This document shows positions 8,803-16,571 of a stretch of DNA of 54,993 nucleotides, one piece after another; the stretch's first letter is position 1, and every line of letters starts with the position of its first letter. The stretch lies in contig NZ_CP019330.1 in assembly GCF_001971705.1 (NCBI RefSeq), forward strand, positions 1 to 54,993. The letters run 5' to 3'. The notes below the pieces were generated by a model that ran no database searches, was not told where the DNA came from, and was given only the letters and a program-made list of their open reading frames with translations. A program made the position numbers and the translations under genes. Source of the DNA: Natronorubrum daqingense. Its GTDB lineage: Archaea > Halobacteriota > Halobacteria > Halobacteriales > Natrialbaceae.

Positions 8803-9189
8803 ATGGCAACAACCACTCAGACGACGCAGCCGGCGACCGGTCGACGAGCAACGACTATCGCACGCGAAGCCGGGGAGACCATCCTCGAGACACTCTTCCA
8901 CAGCCCGCGACAGCGCTGTGTGCCCGACGGCGACTGGCAGCGCGTCGACGACACACCACTACGAAAGACGTGGACGCGGCGGACGACCACCGACCGCGTG
9001 CAACTCGCGTCCGACGGCCTCTCGAGTCGCTGGGACGTGCTGCACCAGACGCCCGACGGCAAACAGCACACGCTCGAGACGGGCCTCGAACGCGAGCACG
9101 CCTACCGACGCGCCGAGGAGTACATGGCCGACCTCTCGAGTGTCGATCCGCGGTGTCGAACCGGGCGTGCGAGTACGGAGGGGGCGTAA
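8803..9189 (+). CDS. hypothetical basic protein, 128 residues
   Basis: The frame is open from 8647, but ATG 8803 is chosen because it lies just beyond the tRNA-like element and gives a protein starting MATTTQTTQP. The product is Arg- and Thr-rich, unlike its acidic neighbours, and has Trp-containing segments (WQRVDD, TRKTW-like, SRWDVL) that resemble a short nucleic-acid-binding or viral DUF-type fold. No family was recognised. The stop is 2 bases before the next start. Confidence 0.6.
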   Translation: MATTTQTTQPATGRRATTIAREAGETILETLFHSPRQRCVPDGDWQRVDDTPLRKTWTRRTTTDRVQLASDGLSSRWDVLHQTPDGKQHTLETGLEREHAYRRAEEYMADLSSVDPRCRTGRASTEGA

Positions 9190-9191
9190 CC

Positions 9192-9386
9192 ATGCCACTC
9201 CAATCACTCAGAAACGGCGTTCGGAAGCTGTTCGTCGACGTGCCGATCGGAGCGTACTACTGGTTCAGTGGCGCGCTTCTGGCTGCTGGCTGGTACATTC
9301 CAGGCCTACTTGGCGTGGACTTCGCCAGTAAGGCACGCCGTGAGGCGCGAATCTACCGACAGAAAGGCCGTGAACGCATGTTCTAA
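9192..9386 (+). CDS. small membrane protein, 64 residues
   Basis: One hydrophobic helix (YYWFSGALLAAGWYIPGLLG) is followed by a basic tail ending REARIYRQKGRERMF. By the positive-inside rule the tail is probably cytoplasmic. The gene starts 2 bases after the previous stop. Function is unknown. Single-span proteins with basic tails recur in this block (10-12.5 kb). Confidence 0.6.
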   Translation: MPLQSLRNGVRKLFVDVPIGAYYWFSGALLAAGWYIPGLLGVDFASKARREARIYRQKGRERMF

Positions 9387-9454
9387 CCCGCGATGGATTA
9401 TCGCCAACCCTCGAGTGCAATCCTCGAGCGCGGGCCTGCCCGGATAGGCCGGGC
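9387..9454 (+). other. structured non-coding segment (stacked stems plus hairpin)
   Basis: CCCGCG 9387-9392 can pair with CGCGGG 9429-9434. Directly 5' of the latter is a 6-bp CTCGAG/CTCGAG stem with a 7-nt loop (9410-9428). The 3' side thus stacks like a T-arm on an acceptor, as in the element at 8721. A second hairpin GCCCGG/CCGGGC follows at 9438-9454. It may be a terminator, leader or RNA element. Coding capacity is nil up to 9543. Confidence 0.35.
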
Positions 9455-9543
9455 GCTTGAGAGTAGCATCCAGCAGGCGGGCTTTCCTCCTGCTTGTTGG
9501 CCCTTCCCAACACCAAACCCCACCCACATTTCCGTACAAAACC

Positions 9544-10236
9544 ATGACTACAGACACACCCAATAGACGACAGTTCCTACAGCGTTCCGCTGGTACAGCG
9601 TTGACGGCAGTCGGTATCGGAGCACTGTCGACGACGGCCAGCGCGGAGGACAGAACCGGCGGCCAAGGACTCCTCGCGGATGGATTCGATGTCGAACCCG
9701 ACCGCGACGCGTTTATCACAGGCTATCTCGACGGCTTCAGCGACCAGTTCGGGCGCTTCGATGCACCGGACGAACTCGCAAACGACATGGCCAACGAATT
9801 CAACGCGAACACAGACGCGTGGCTTTCCTACGGCAACTGGCTTCTTGAGGAAGCCGGCGTGACGGCCGCTGGCAGCGCGACAGTCGCCGTCGAAGTCGGC
9901 ATCTCGAGGATCCCGTTCCGAGATGTAGAAGACGCCGTCGAGACCCATATCACGACGGAGTATGACTCCGACGCGGGCGAGTTCAACGACCTCGAATGGG
10001 TGGACGAACCCACCGATGACGCCGATTTCGAGGTGGCACTACACAACTTAGCCGCCGAAAATGGTGATGGCGAGTTGTTTGAATTCCGATCGGAGTATAT
10101 CGACACCGATGGCGACCACGAACTTCCAGATGACGCGTATCTGAACCGTTTGGCCGGCAAATACGGCGGTGTGGTCGGTGTTGGCGAGGAATCGATGACA
10201 GTCTTCGACATCCTGCTTGGCGGGGTGAACCGATAA
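9544..10236 (+). CDS. Tat-exported protein, unknown function
   Basis: This 230-residue protein begins with a textbook Tat signal (NRRQFLQRSAGTALTAVG, cleavage near TASA). ATG 9544 is chosen over the upstream in-frame start at 9457, which would put 29 residues before the signal. The mature part is acidic with an alpha/beta-looking pattern and no recognised motif. It opens the small-membrane-protein operon; its stop overlaps the next ATG (TAATG). Confidence 0.78.
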   Translation: MTTDTPNRRQFLQRSAGTALTAVGIGALSTTASAEDRTGGQGLLADGFDVEPDRDAFITGYLDGFSDQFGRFDAPDELANDMANEFNANTDAWLSYGNWLLEEAGVTAAGSATVAVEVGISRIPFRDVEDAVETHITTEYDSDAGEFNDLEWVDEPTDDADFEVALHNLAAENGDGELFEFRSEYIDTDGDHELPDDAYLNRLAGKYGGVVGVGEESMTVFDILLGGVNR

Positions 10237-10610
10237 TGCCCCGAGACACTCCGGTCCCGACGTTCTCGGACGTGACGAACATCGAACCGTGGGAATTAGC
10301 CCGCGTTGCAGGCGGTCAACGGGGCGCACTGCCGTTCATCTCGGCGTGGCTGTTGATCCTTGGAATCGTCATCTTTTCGGCGGCAACGGGCGGTATCGCG
10401 ACAGTCCTACTCGCGATATTCATCCTGTTCATCCTATCCATCGGAACGGCATGGGCCGCATTTGATAGCCTCGCAGGACTCAGTTACACCGATCCAGAGT
10501 TCATCGGCATCGCCGGCATCTTGCTTGCGATTGCTGCGGCCCTCTTCGCTGGCCCAATGGTTGGTGTTGCTGTCTTCGTTGCTGCAATCGTCCTGATGGC
10601 CGCGTGGTGA
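10236..10610 (+). CDS. membrane protein, 124 residues
   Basis: The protein has about four hydrophobic helices: SAWLLILGIVIF, ATVLLAIFILFILSIG, GIAGILLAIAAALFA and VGVAVFVAAIVLMAAW. A soluble N-terminal 35 residues precede them. It overlaps the Tat gene by 1 base, so it is co-translated. No family was recognised. It probably belongs to the membrane complex encoded by 10236-12489. Confidence 0.65.
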   Translation: MPRDTPVPTFSDVTNIEPWELARVAGGQRGALPFISAWLLILGIVIFSAATGGIATVLLAIFILFILSIGTAWAAFDSLAGLSYTDPEFIGIAGILLAIAAALFAGPMVGVAVFVAAIVLMAAW

Positions 10611-10615
10611 ACACA

Positions 10616-10822
10616 ATGGCTCGAAAAGACGCCGGGTTGGCGGTTGCACTGACGATACTTACACCCGGACTCGGGCACGTGTACCTCGAGTCCTACACTC
10701 GGGCAGTTTCGTTGTTCCTCGCGTTCGTGATTTCGGCAGCGCTGATAGCTGTCGGGATTGGGATCATACTCACGCCTGTGGTGTGGATTTACGCCGCATA
10801 CGACGCTCATAGGAGGGCCTGA
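10616..10822 (+). CDS. TM2-like small membrane protein
   Basis: This 68-residue protein with two helices carries the motif TPGLGHVYLESYTRA between them, reminiscent of TM2-domain proteins (a GxGxxYLG-type turn). ATG 10616 is preferred over the GTG at 10604, which overlaps the previous gene. A GGAGGG-type ribosome site for the next gene lies at its 3' end (10811). The role is unknown. Confidence 0.55.
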   Translation: MARKDAGLAVALTILTPGLGHVYLESYTRAVSLFLAFVISAALIAVGIGIILTPVVWIYAAYDAHRRA

Positions 10823-10826
10823 AACA

Positions 10827-11144
10827 ATGCTACTCACAACTATTGCGATAATCCTGCTTATTGCACTCGTTCTCGTGGTCATTTTCGACCGGCCGATCGT
10901 GACACCGATCCCGAAATCGGTCCTCGAGTTCGTCCGCCGGATCGGTAGCGGCTCGATACTTCTGACCGCGTGGCGAGCGCTGTTAGTTGTCGCACTCGTC
11001 GGCTTCTCGCTGGGGCTGGCCGCGACGGGGGGCATCGTCGCCGGCTTCATCGCGGCGATCGTGCTGACGATGTTGATTCAAGACCCAGTTCGCTCAGTCG
11101 TTCGCGACCTGTGGGATATGAATTTCGTGAGGGTGAATCCATGA
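10827..11144 (+). CDS. membrane protein, 106 residues
   Basis: The frame is open from 10758, but ATG 10827 follows a strong purine-rich ribosome site (AGGAGGG at 10811-10817) and gives a protein starting with a hydrophobic helix (TTIAIILLIALVLVVIF). Two further helices lie at about residues 45-90. The last four bases overlap the start of the next gene (ATGA). The family was not recognised. Confidence 0.62.
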   Translation: MLLTTIAIILLIALVLVVIFDRPIVTPIPKSVLEFVRRIGSGSILLTAWRALLVVALVGFSLGLAATGGIVAGFIAAIVLTMLIQDPVRSVVRDLWDMNFVRVNP

Positions 11145-12031
11145 AGAGAACACTCATACTGGCCGGTATCATCGTGTTCGCACTGGTTGTTGTGGTCGGT
11201 CTCTCGGCGGCAGACTCGGAAATCTATGCCGTCGATGACAGCCACACACTCGACGATGACCGACAGATCGAGGAGTTCGAAACCGACGGCCACACGACCG
11301 GTGAAGCGGATGATTTGGACCTCGAGATGACGATATCCGAGGATAGTGAGCACGTCTCTACGGACCCGATGACGGATATCGGAACGACGTACATCGAACT
11401 CGACTATCAGGAGGATATCGACCGCACGATCCGGTTCTACGTCCCACAGGAGTACTTCCATCCCTACGAGGATCAGTCACTGAGCGTTGACGGTGACGCG
11501 ACGGCTGAAATGGAACCAGTAGAAGGCGGTGAGTACACCGCTGTGACGGTCCATACCGAAGGCGAAGGCACGTATGTTCTGGAGACCTCGAGCGTCGAGA
11601 GCAGTCTGTGGGACCACCGTAACAGCGCCTACGACTGGATGGACGACGCAACCGGCTACGAAGTACCACGATTTGCTGGCAGCGGTGACGGCGAAGAGTG
11701 GGAGTATGTCGAGAGCCGCGAATTCGCGGGCGACGATACGGTAAGTGTCGACGTCAACGCGACCGTCCAACACGATGCAGGTGAGTCGAACAACGAAACG
11801 TCGTGGGTTCACACTCCTGAGTGTAGTGGCTCTGGTGAGGCGATGTGTACCCTCGAGCAAGGCGATGAACAACTGATTATGACTGACAATCACACCAACG
11901 AGACGGCACAGGTCAGGTACAAGACCGATACCTCGCTGACTGATAACCTCCGCGCCGGTCTTAACGAAGTGCGAAGCGATATCGATGCGTGGATCTCGAA
12001 CGTGCAAAACGCCCTCTCGGAGGTGGTCTAA
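11141..12031 (+). CDS. membrane-anchored acidic ectodomain protein
   Basis: This 296-residue protein has an N-terminal hydrophobic segment (LILAGIIVFALVVVVGLSAA) acting as signal or anchor. A large acidic, beta-looking domain follows with several N-glycosylation sequons (NAT, NNETS, NHTNET). The C-terminal 35 residues are amphipathic (VRSDIDAWISNVQNAL). ATG 11141 gives the ATGA overlap with the upstream gene. It could be a surface-exposed component of the 10-12.5 kb membrane cluster. Confidence 0.65.
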   Translation: MKRTLILAGIIVFALVVVVGLSAADSEIYAVDDSHTLDDDRQIEEFETDGHTTGEADDLDLEMTISEDSEHVSTDPMTDIGTTYIELDYQEDIDRTIRFYVPQEYFHPYEDQSLSVDGDATAEMEPVEGGEYTAVTVHTEGEGTYVLETSSVESSLWDHRNSAYDWMDDATGYEVPRFAGSGDGEEWEYVESREFAGDDTVSVDVNATVQHDAGESNNETSWVHTPECSGSGEAMCTLEQGDEQLIMTDNHTNETAQVRYKTDTSLTDNLRAGLNEVRSDIDAWISNVQNALSEVV

Positions 12032-12235
12032 ATGGGCCTCTTCCCCTCGTTCGACTTCGGAAACTGGGGCGGATCGCTCCTACTCATAACGCTCGCGATT
12101 CTCGTTGTCTCGTGGCTGGCGTTCACATTCTGGGGCTTTGCGGTCGTGTTGATCGTAGTCGCGGTTATCGCGCCACTCCTGTACTATACCGGGCTGGCTA
12201 TCGATAACTGGCTTCGGCATGGAGGGCCGCTGTAA
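12032..12235 (+). CDS. small membrane protein, 67 residues
   Basis: Two closely spaced hydrophobic helices (SLLLITLAILVVSWLAF and FAVVLIVVAVIAPLLYY) form a hairpin. The ATG abuts the upstream stop and the stop overlaps the next ATG by one base, so the three frames are coupled. Function is unknown. Confidence 0.6.
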   Translation: MGLFPSFDFGNWGGSLLLITLAILVVSWLAFTFWGFAVVLIVVAVIAPLLYYTGLAIDNWLRHGGPL

Positions 12236-12489
12236 TGCCGTCGTTCATTCTCTTACTGGCGCTGGTCATCCTGGCCCCACTCGCATTGGCGATTATCTTC
12301 CCCGATGTGACCGAGCAGATCTACCGCTGGGCAGTGATGTTTCGCACCGTCGGCGGGGCGATCATACTCGTCGTCACGATCGGGCTCTTTCTCTCAACGG
12401 GCAATATCACGCTCATCGCCCTTGGGGGCGTTCTCGCGGCGTATGGCGTCTGGAAAGTAGTCTACGACACAAACGCGACAGGGGTGTGA
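12235..12489 (+). CDS. small membrane protein, 84 residues
   Basis: Three hydrophobic segments are predicted by eye, at residues 1-22, 40-55 and 58-75 (FILLLALVILAPLALAIIF first). It follows the previous gene with a TAATG overlap and precedes a soluble gene by 6 bases. The family was not recognised. Confidence 0.6.
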   Translation: MPSFILLLALVILAPLALAIIFPDVTEQIYRWAVMFRTVGGAIILVVTIGLFLSTGNITLIALGGVLAAYGVWKVVYDTNATGV

Positions 12490-12495
12490 GACAAC

Positions 12496-13002
12496 ATGGA
12501 ACAACACTTTGACGAACACGTTCAGGCACAGTTCAGAGCCAAACTCGACAACATTCAACAGGAGCGAATCAGTGCGCCGACCGACGTCGACGAGTGGGCA
12601 GAGCAGAAGCTAACCGAAGTCCGTGCAGAGATTCTTCGCTTCCAGCGCTCGAACTCGTACCGGCGGTTCCTGGTGCGTTATCTCTCGGAGTCCTATGATG
12701 ACCTTCAAGACCCGACTACCGACCGCGAAGAGCCCCTGTGCACGTGCGAGAACAACTGTCTGTTGATGCAGGGCAAACTACCGCCGACGGTGCTCGACGC
12801 GCCGACGATCTCGAAAGGGATCGAGGAGTACGCCCACAACCACCCGGGCTCGCCAGCAGGGTTGTTCGATGCAGACACCGCCTATAGAGAAGCTATAGCC
12901 AGCGTACTTTCGGACCTCGAGTTGATCTGGATGGCCCTGAAGAACGGTGAAATCCCTACTTCAGAGCGTGGGGATACGGAGGTCGAGTATGTCGGAGCGT
13001 GA
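12496..13002 (+). CDS. cytosolic protein with Cys cluster, ATPase partner candidate
   Basis: This 168-residue soluble protein has a helical, charged N-terminal half with the opening MEQHFDEHVQAQF. A CTCENNC cluster near residues 76-82 could bind metal. A helical C-terminus follows. It overlaps the ATPase gene by 14 bases; the ATPase opens with a similar phrase (TFGEHVQYQ), suggesting a shared N-terminal docking segment. A role as ATPase cofactor is inference. Confidence 0.6.
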   Translation: MEQHFDEHVQAQFRAKLDNIQQERISAPTDVDEWAEQKLTEVRAEILRFQRSNSYRRFLVRYLSESYDDLQDPTTDREEPLCTCENNCLLMQGKLPPTVLDAPTISKGIEEYAHNHPGSPAGLFDADTAYREAIASVLSDLELIWMALKNGEIPTSERGDTEVEYVGA

Positions 13003-14989
13003 GCAAACGTTTGGTGAGCACGTCCAGTATCAAACGCAGAATCAGCAACAACAGTTCAAGCGTCAAGTGATTCGGTCAGCAACAGAGAGGGGCAATCAGG
13101 CAATTGTCCTCGGGAAATCAGAGCAGTTAGCCGATATCACTGACCGCCATCTGGTACCGAACCTACTCGAGGGCGGCTCGGCACGAGAACTTCGACGCTG
13201 GCGTGAGCGGATCGACGAGCACGAGTTCGATGCTGCGGCGTTGTGGTCGTTCCTCAATCACAGCGATCACAACCCAGAGACCGTCCACCGTGCGTTCACG
13301 TCACTCCAGTCGATTGCGATGCACCGTGGTATCGTCGACGAGTCGATGCGAAACTACGCTCCAGTGACTGGGTTCGGGATGAACATGGGGAAGATGTTCA
13401 AGACGCCGAAGTACCGCGTCAACGGAGAGGTGCAGATTGCATCCTACCACGCTGGAGAGACGAAGACCCTCTACAACGGCGAGACTGGTGAAGGGAAGAG
13501 TACGGCCCTCTCGACAGAGGTTGCCGACCGGTGGATGGCCAGTTGTGCCAACGAGTGGTTCGACGGCCGCGAATACCGGACTGAGGACTTCAAAATTGTC
13601 GACTTAGTCGACACCGACATGGTCGAAAACGGTGTGTACGATATCCCACAACAGCAAGACGTCCTCCGCGATGTTCGGTCTGAAATGGGGTTCCCCAAGG
13701 ACTATAACGGGATAGATGGCTTCGAAAAGCCGAACCTCGAGTTGTTGGTCCCGTTGACTCGAGACTTTCAGGATGAAGAGATTCCGATCGGTGACGATGG
13801 CGACACGATCATCGTCGTGTTCACAATCGCGGCGTCGGACCTGACCAAACGCTCGTTGAAAAACTTCGTGGCGGGGACGACCGGCGAGCAACAGAAAGTC
13901 ATCGGGACCTGTTACGACCGTCTCGAGGCCAGCAAAAACGATTGGACGTTGAAAGACCTCGCGAAAGAGGTCCTGTCGATGGAGGGGATCAACGACTCGT
14001 TCAAACGCCGCGCGCTACATCAGATTGAGACGCTACAACAGACCGGATTCGTTCGGGACAAGAAGTGCCCGCACCGTCTCGAGTGGGGTGAGGTCTTCCG
14101 AGATACCGACACCATCACCGCGTTCACACAGAAGTTCATGAGCGAGTACGACCAGAAACTCATGGTTCTGTCCTACCTCTTCCACTCGGTCTACCACGAA
14201 CGCGAGGGCCGCGAAGACTTACCGCCGGCAGTGGCAGTCGCTCGTGAGCTGCATGAAGTCGTTCCGCACTCGCAGGAATCGAACGGGACGGAACGCGAGC
14301 AATCGCTCCAGAAGGCGATCGTGGGTGAGTTGTCGTACATCCTTCGCAAGCAACGGAAGCAGTCACTCGAGTTTATCTGCGACACACAGGACATCACAGA
14401 CATCAAACGCGGGATTCGGAAGCGATTCAACCGCGCTGTGACGTTCTCGACGCACGAAGACGCGCTCGAGGAACTGTTCGACAAGGTCGTCGGCAACAAG
14501 TCGCTGTTTCGCTCCTATCACCGGTCGATTCAGACGAATACAGTCGGTCGGGGGACTGTGCTCGGGAAAACGGTGCCGAACAACGAGGACGGTAGCGCAT
14601 TCCTGTCTCAAGTGCAGTTCGCACCGCCACCGTGGCACGTCTTTGATGACGACGACCACGATACGGGCCTCCATGCACGCGTTGAGTACACCAGTGAGGA
14701 GTGGGGTGAGCACGAGTGGAACACACGTCTCCCCGACCACCTCGAGTTAGACGTCGACGAGCTCAAGCGCGAGCAAGAAGCCGACGACGATGACGGACTC
14801 TCTGCGAAGGAACAGAAAGACCAGCACAAGAAAGAGGCGAGAAGACGCCGAGAGATGGGCGAATCGGTTCAACAGGTCCGTGAGGCCGTTCCGAACAACC
14901 CGAACACTGGAAATCCGTACTCTGAACGGACCATCCACGAGTGGACGAAAGACGTGTACCAACAACTGGTCAATGAGTCCACCTCGTAA
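12989..14989 (+). CDS. HerA/VirB4-like P-loop ATPase with C-terminal HTH
   Basis: This 666-residue protein probably powers DNA or particle translocation. Walker A is GETGEGKST (residues 164-172). The Walker B position reads AVAVARELHEVVP, where conjugation and HerA ATPases usually have DE-H, so it is a degenerate form. About 50 residues on, ICDTQDITDIKRGIRKRF matches the sensor-like TQ motif of that superfamily. The C-terminus (about 620-666) resembles a resolvase-type HTH (SERTIHEWTKDVY). Start 12989 overlaps the previous gene; a frame-open start at 12947 is less likely. Its neighbours are membrane proteins on both sides. VirD4-like coupling protein is an alternative. Confidence 0.75.
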   Translation: MSEREQTFGEHVQYQTQNQQQQFKRQVIRSATERGNQAIVLGKSEQLADITDRHLVPNLLEGGSARELRRWRERIDEHEFDAAALWSFLNHSDHNPETVHRAFTSLQSIAMHRGIVDESMRNYAPVTGFGMNMGKMFKTPKYRVNGEVQIASYHAGETKTLYNGETGEGKSTALSTEVADRWMASCANEWFDGREYRTEDFKIVDLVDTDMVENGVYDIPQQQDVLRDVRSEMGFPKDYNGIDGFEKPNLELLVPLTRDFQDEEIPIGDDGDTIIVVFTIAASDLTKRSLKNFVAGTTGEQQKVIGTCYDRLEASKNDWTLKDLAKEVLSMEGINDSFKRRALHQIETLQQTGFVRDKKCPHRLEWGEVFRDTDTITAFTQKFMSEYDQKLMVLSYLFHSVYHEREGREDLPPAVAVARELHEVVPHSQESNGTEREQSLQKAIVGELSYILRKQRKQSLEFICDTQDITDIKRGIRKRFNRAVTFSTHEDALEELFDKVVGNKSLFRSYHRSIQTNTVGRGTVLGKTVPNNEDGSAFLSQVQFAPPPWHVFDDDDHDTGLHARVEYTSEEWGEHEWNTRLPDHLELDVDELKREQEADDDDGLSAKEQKDQHKKEARRRREMGESVQQVREAVPNNPNTGNPYSERTIHEWTKDVYQQLVNESTS

Positions 14990-15250
14990 TCGCAAGAGGG
15001 CGACCGGTCGAATGTATTTACTTACTTCCCAAGTCAGGGATAATCAGATCATAGAATAATAGTACGCGCGCGTTTAATTGGTTAGTTTGGCAACTATTTT
15101 TGACGTGCGTACGCGACCCCCTTCCGAAACCGCCGAATTCGACGGAATTCCCGATTTCTCAGCAGATCACACCATGTTCACCGACAGACCACCGCCTCGA
15201 GCACCGTCTATAGAGAGCGTATAGCCTTCCTATCGACACGACACTCCCCA
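14990..15250 (+). promoter_or_regulatory. probable promoter region for the 15251-19969 operon
   Basis: No gene is visible in these 261 bases. The segment has an AT-rich patch around 15070-15105 (TTTAATTGG, CTATTTTTGAC) that could hold a TATA box, and a GAATTC-GACG-GAATTC repeat at 15136-15151. The exact promoter cannot be fixed by eye. Confidence 0.35.
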
Positions 15251-15577
15251 ATGACAAACCATCAACAGAGAGCCACCGGCTCGCTCGAAGTCACACGGCC
15301 GCTGACGCCCAACGGCAACGGCGTCAACCTGTATCTTCCGCCGGAGTTCGTCACGCACCTCGGGTTTCCACTCGAGCCGGGCGGCGACACAACGGCGGTT
15401 ACCGTGCCCGACGTCGGCGTCATCCTCTTTCCCGGCACCGACCCCGACCTACCGAGCGAGATCGACGTCCGACCGGCCGACGAGTACCGCGTAACGACTG
15501 ACACAAACACTGATTCACGAACGATGATCCACACCGAAACAGCAGACGCCGATCGAGGTGACAACGATGGCGCTTGA
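15251..15577 (+). CDS. small acidic protein, possibly AbrB-like
   Basis: This 108-residue protein has an N-terminal half (SLEVTRPLTPNGNGVNLYLPPEFV onward in short strands) that loosely resembles a swapped-hairpin AbrB-type fold with a VNLYLPPEF strand. The C-terminal half is polar and Thr/Asp-rich. It is the first gene of the operon and overlaps the next by 11 bases. The family assignment is weak. Confidence 0.5.
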   Translation: MTNHQQRATGSLEVTRPLTPNGNGVNLYLPPEFVTHLGFPLEPGGDTTAVTVPDVGVILFPGTDPDLPSEIDVRPADEYRVTTDTNTDSRTMIHTETADADRGDNDGA

Positions 15578-16571
15578 ACGCGCACGCGAATGGGCCGGCC
15601 AGAAACTCCGGCCAAAGCAGTACGTCGACGAAGAGAACGCGAAGACGCCGTACGAAACGCAAGACCCGCACACCTGGCGTGACGAGGCCGCGCCGTCGTT
15701 TCGAGACAAACTGGCCCAACGAAAGTACCGCATCCTCTCGAAATCGTTCGTCCTACTCTGTCTGTTGGGCGTCGGTATCGCCGGCATGCGGAGTTTCTTC
15801 CCCGGGATCTACTACTCCGAGGCCGTCCGAACGCTCGTCGCAGTTGTGACAATCGTCGTCGTTACGGGATTGCTCACGATCAACTGGATGCTCAAACGCC
15901 TCGAGCACTTCGACTGGTTGATCCTCAACTTGCCTGGCGGCGTCGAAGTCTACCTCGGCGAGTATACCACGACCAACGGCGGCGAGGAACCGATCTTCAA
16001 ACCGTTGCGCGGATTCACGCTCTGGGGAACCGTCGGCAATCACTACGAGCTGGGCGACCTCTCCGATGACTTCGCACGCTCGTTCGCGAAGAAAGATCGG
16101 AAAGCAGACGACCCAGTTCGAATGGGCCTTCCCAAAGAGGCTGACGAACAATCGGTGTCGACGTGGTACGGGACCGTCTTGTCGGTTGTCTCCGACGGCG
16201 TCGAGCCCGATGCAACCTCTCCAGAGGTGGACGTCCGCGTCTGGCCATCCGCGAGAGACCACGATGACACGATTGACGGACTGATGGACCTCGTGCGCAC
16301 GAAAGAGCGTCGTATCGATGATCTTCAGAAAGAGGTCTCAGACCTTCGCGAATCCCGGAATAAGTACCGACACGAGGCGAATAAGACGCGTCAAGAAGTG
16401 CGTGACGAACTGGTCGACAGTCAGAAAGAGATTTTCGAGTCGATCAACCCGAGCGTGTCGATGGCTGCCGGGCAAGCGTCACAGAACCAGCACACGCAGA
16501 CGCGTTCGAACGGCACAACCGACCCAGATCCAGTGATGCAAGATACAATGGAGGCGATGAGTAATGAATAG
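15567..16571 (+). CDS. two-helix membrane protein with cytosolic coiled coil
   Basis: This 334-residue protein uses ATG 15567 (the frame extends to GTG 15558). A basic N-terminal 60 residues precede two membrane helices (FVLLCLLGVGIAGM and LVAVVTIVVVTGLLTIN). A beta-rich cytosolic domain follows, then a long heptad-like coiled coil (about residues 240-300, ERRIDDLQKEVSDLRESRNK) and a polar tail. It overlaps the next gene by 8 bases. Architecture suggests a scaffold of a membrane machine; no family was recognised. Confidence 0.68.
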   Translation: MALERAREWAGQKLRPKQYVDEENAKTPYETQDPHTWRDEAAPSFRDKLAQRKYRILSKSFVLLCLLGVGIAGMRSFFPGIYYSEAVRTLVAVVTIVVVTGLLTINWMLKRLEHFDWLILNLPGGVEVYLGEYTTTNGGEEPIFKPLRGFTLWGTVGNHYELGDLSDDFARSFAKKDRKADDPVRMGLPKEADEQSVSTWYGTVLSVVSDGVEPDATSPEVDVRVWPSARDHDDTIDGLMDLVRTKERRIDDLQKEVSDLRESRNKYRHEANKTRQEVRDELVDSQKEIFESINPSVSMAAGQASQNQHTQTRSNGTTDPDPVMQDTMEAMSNE

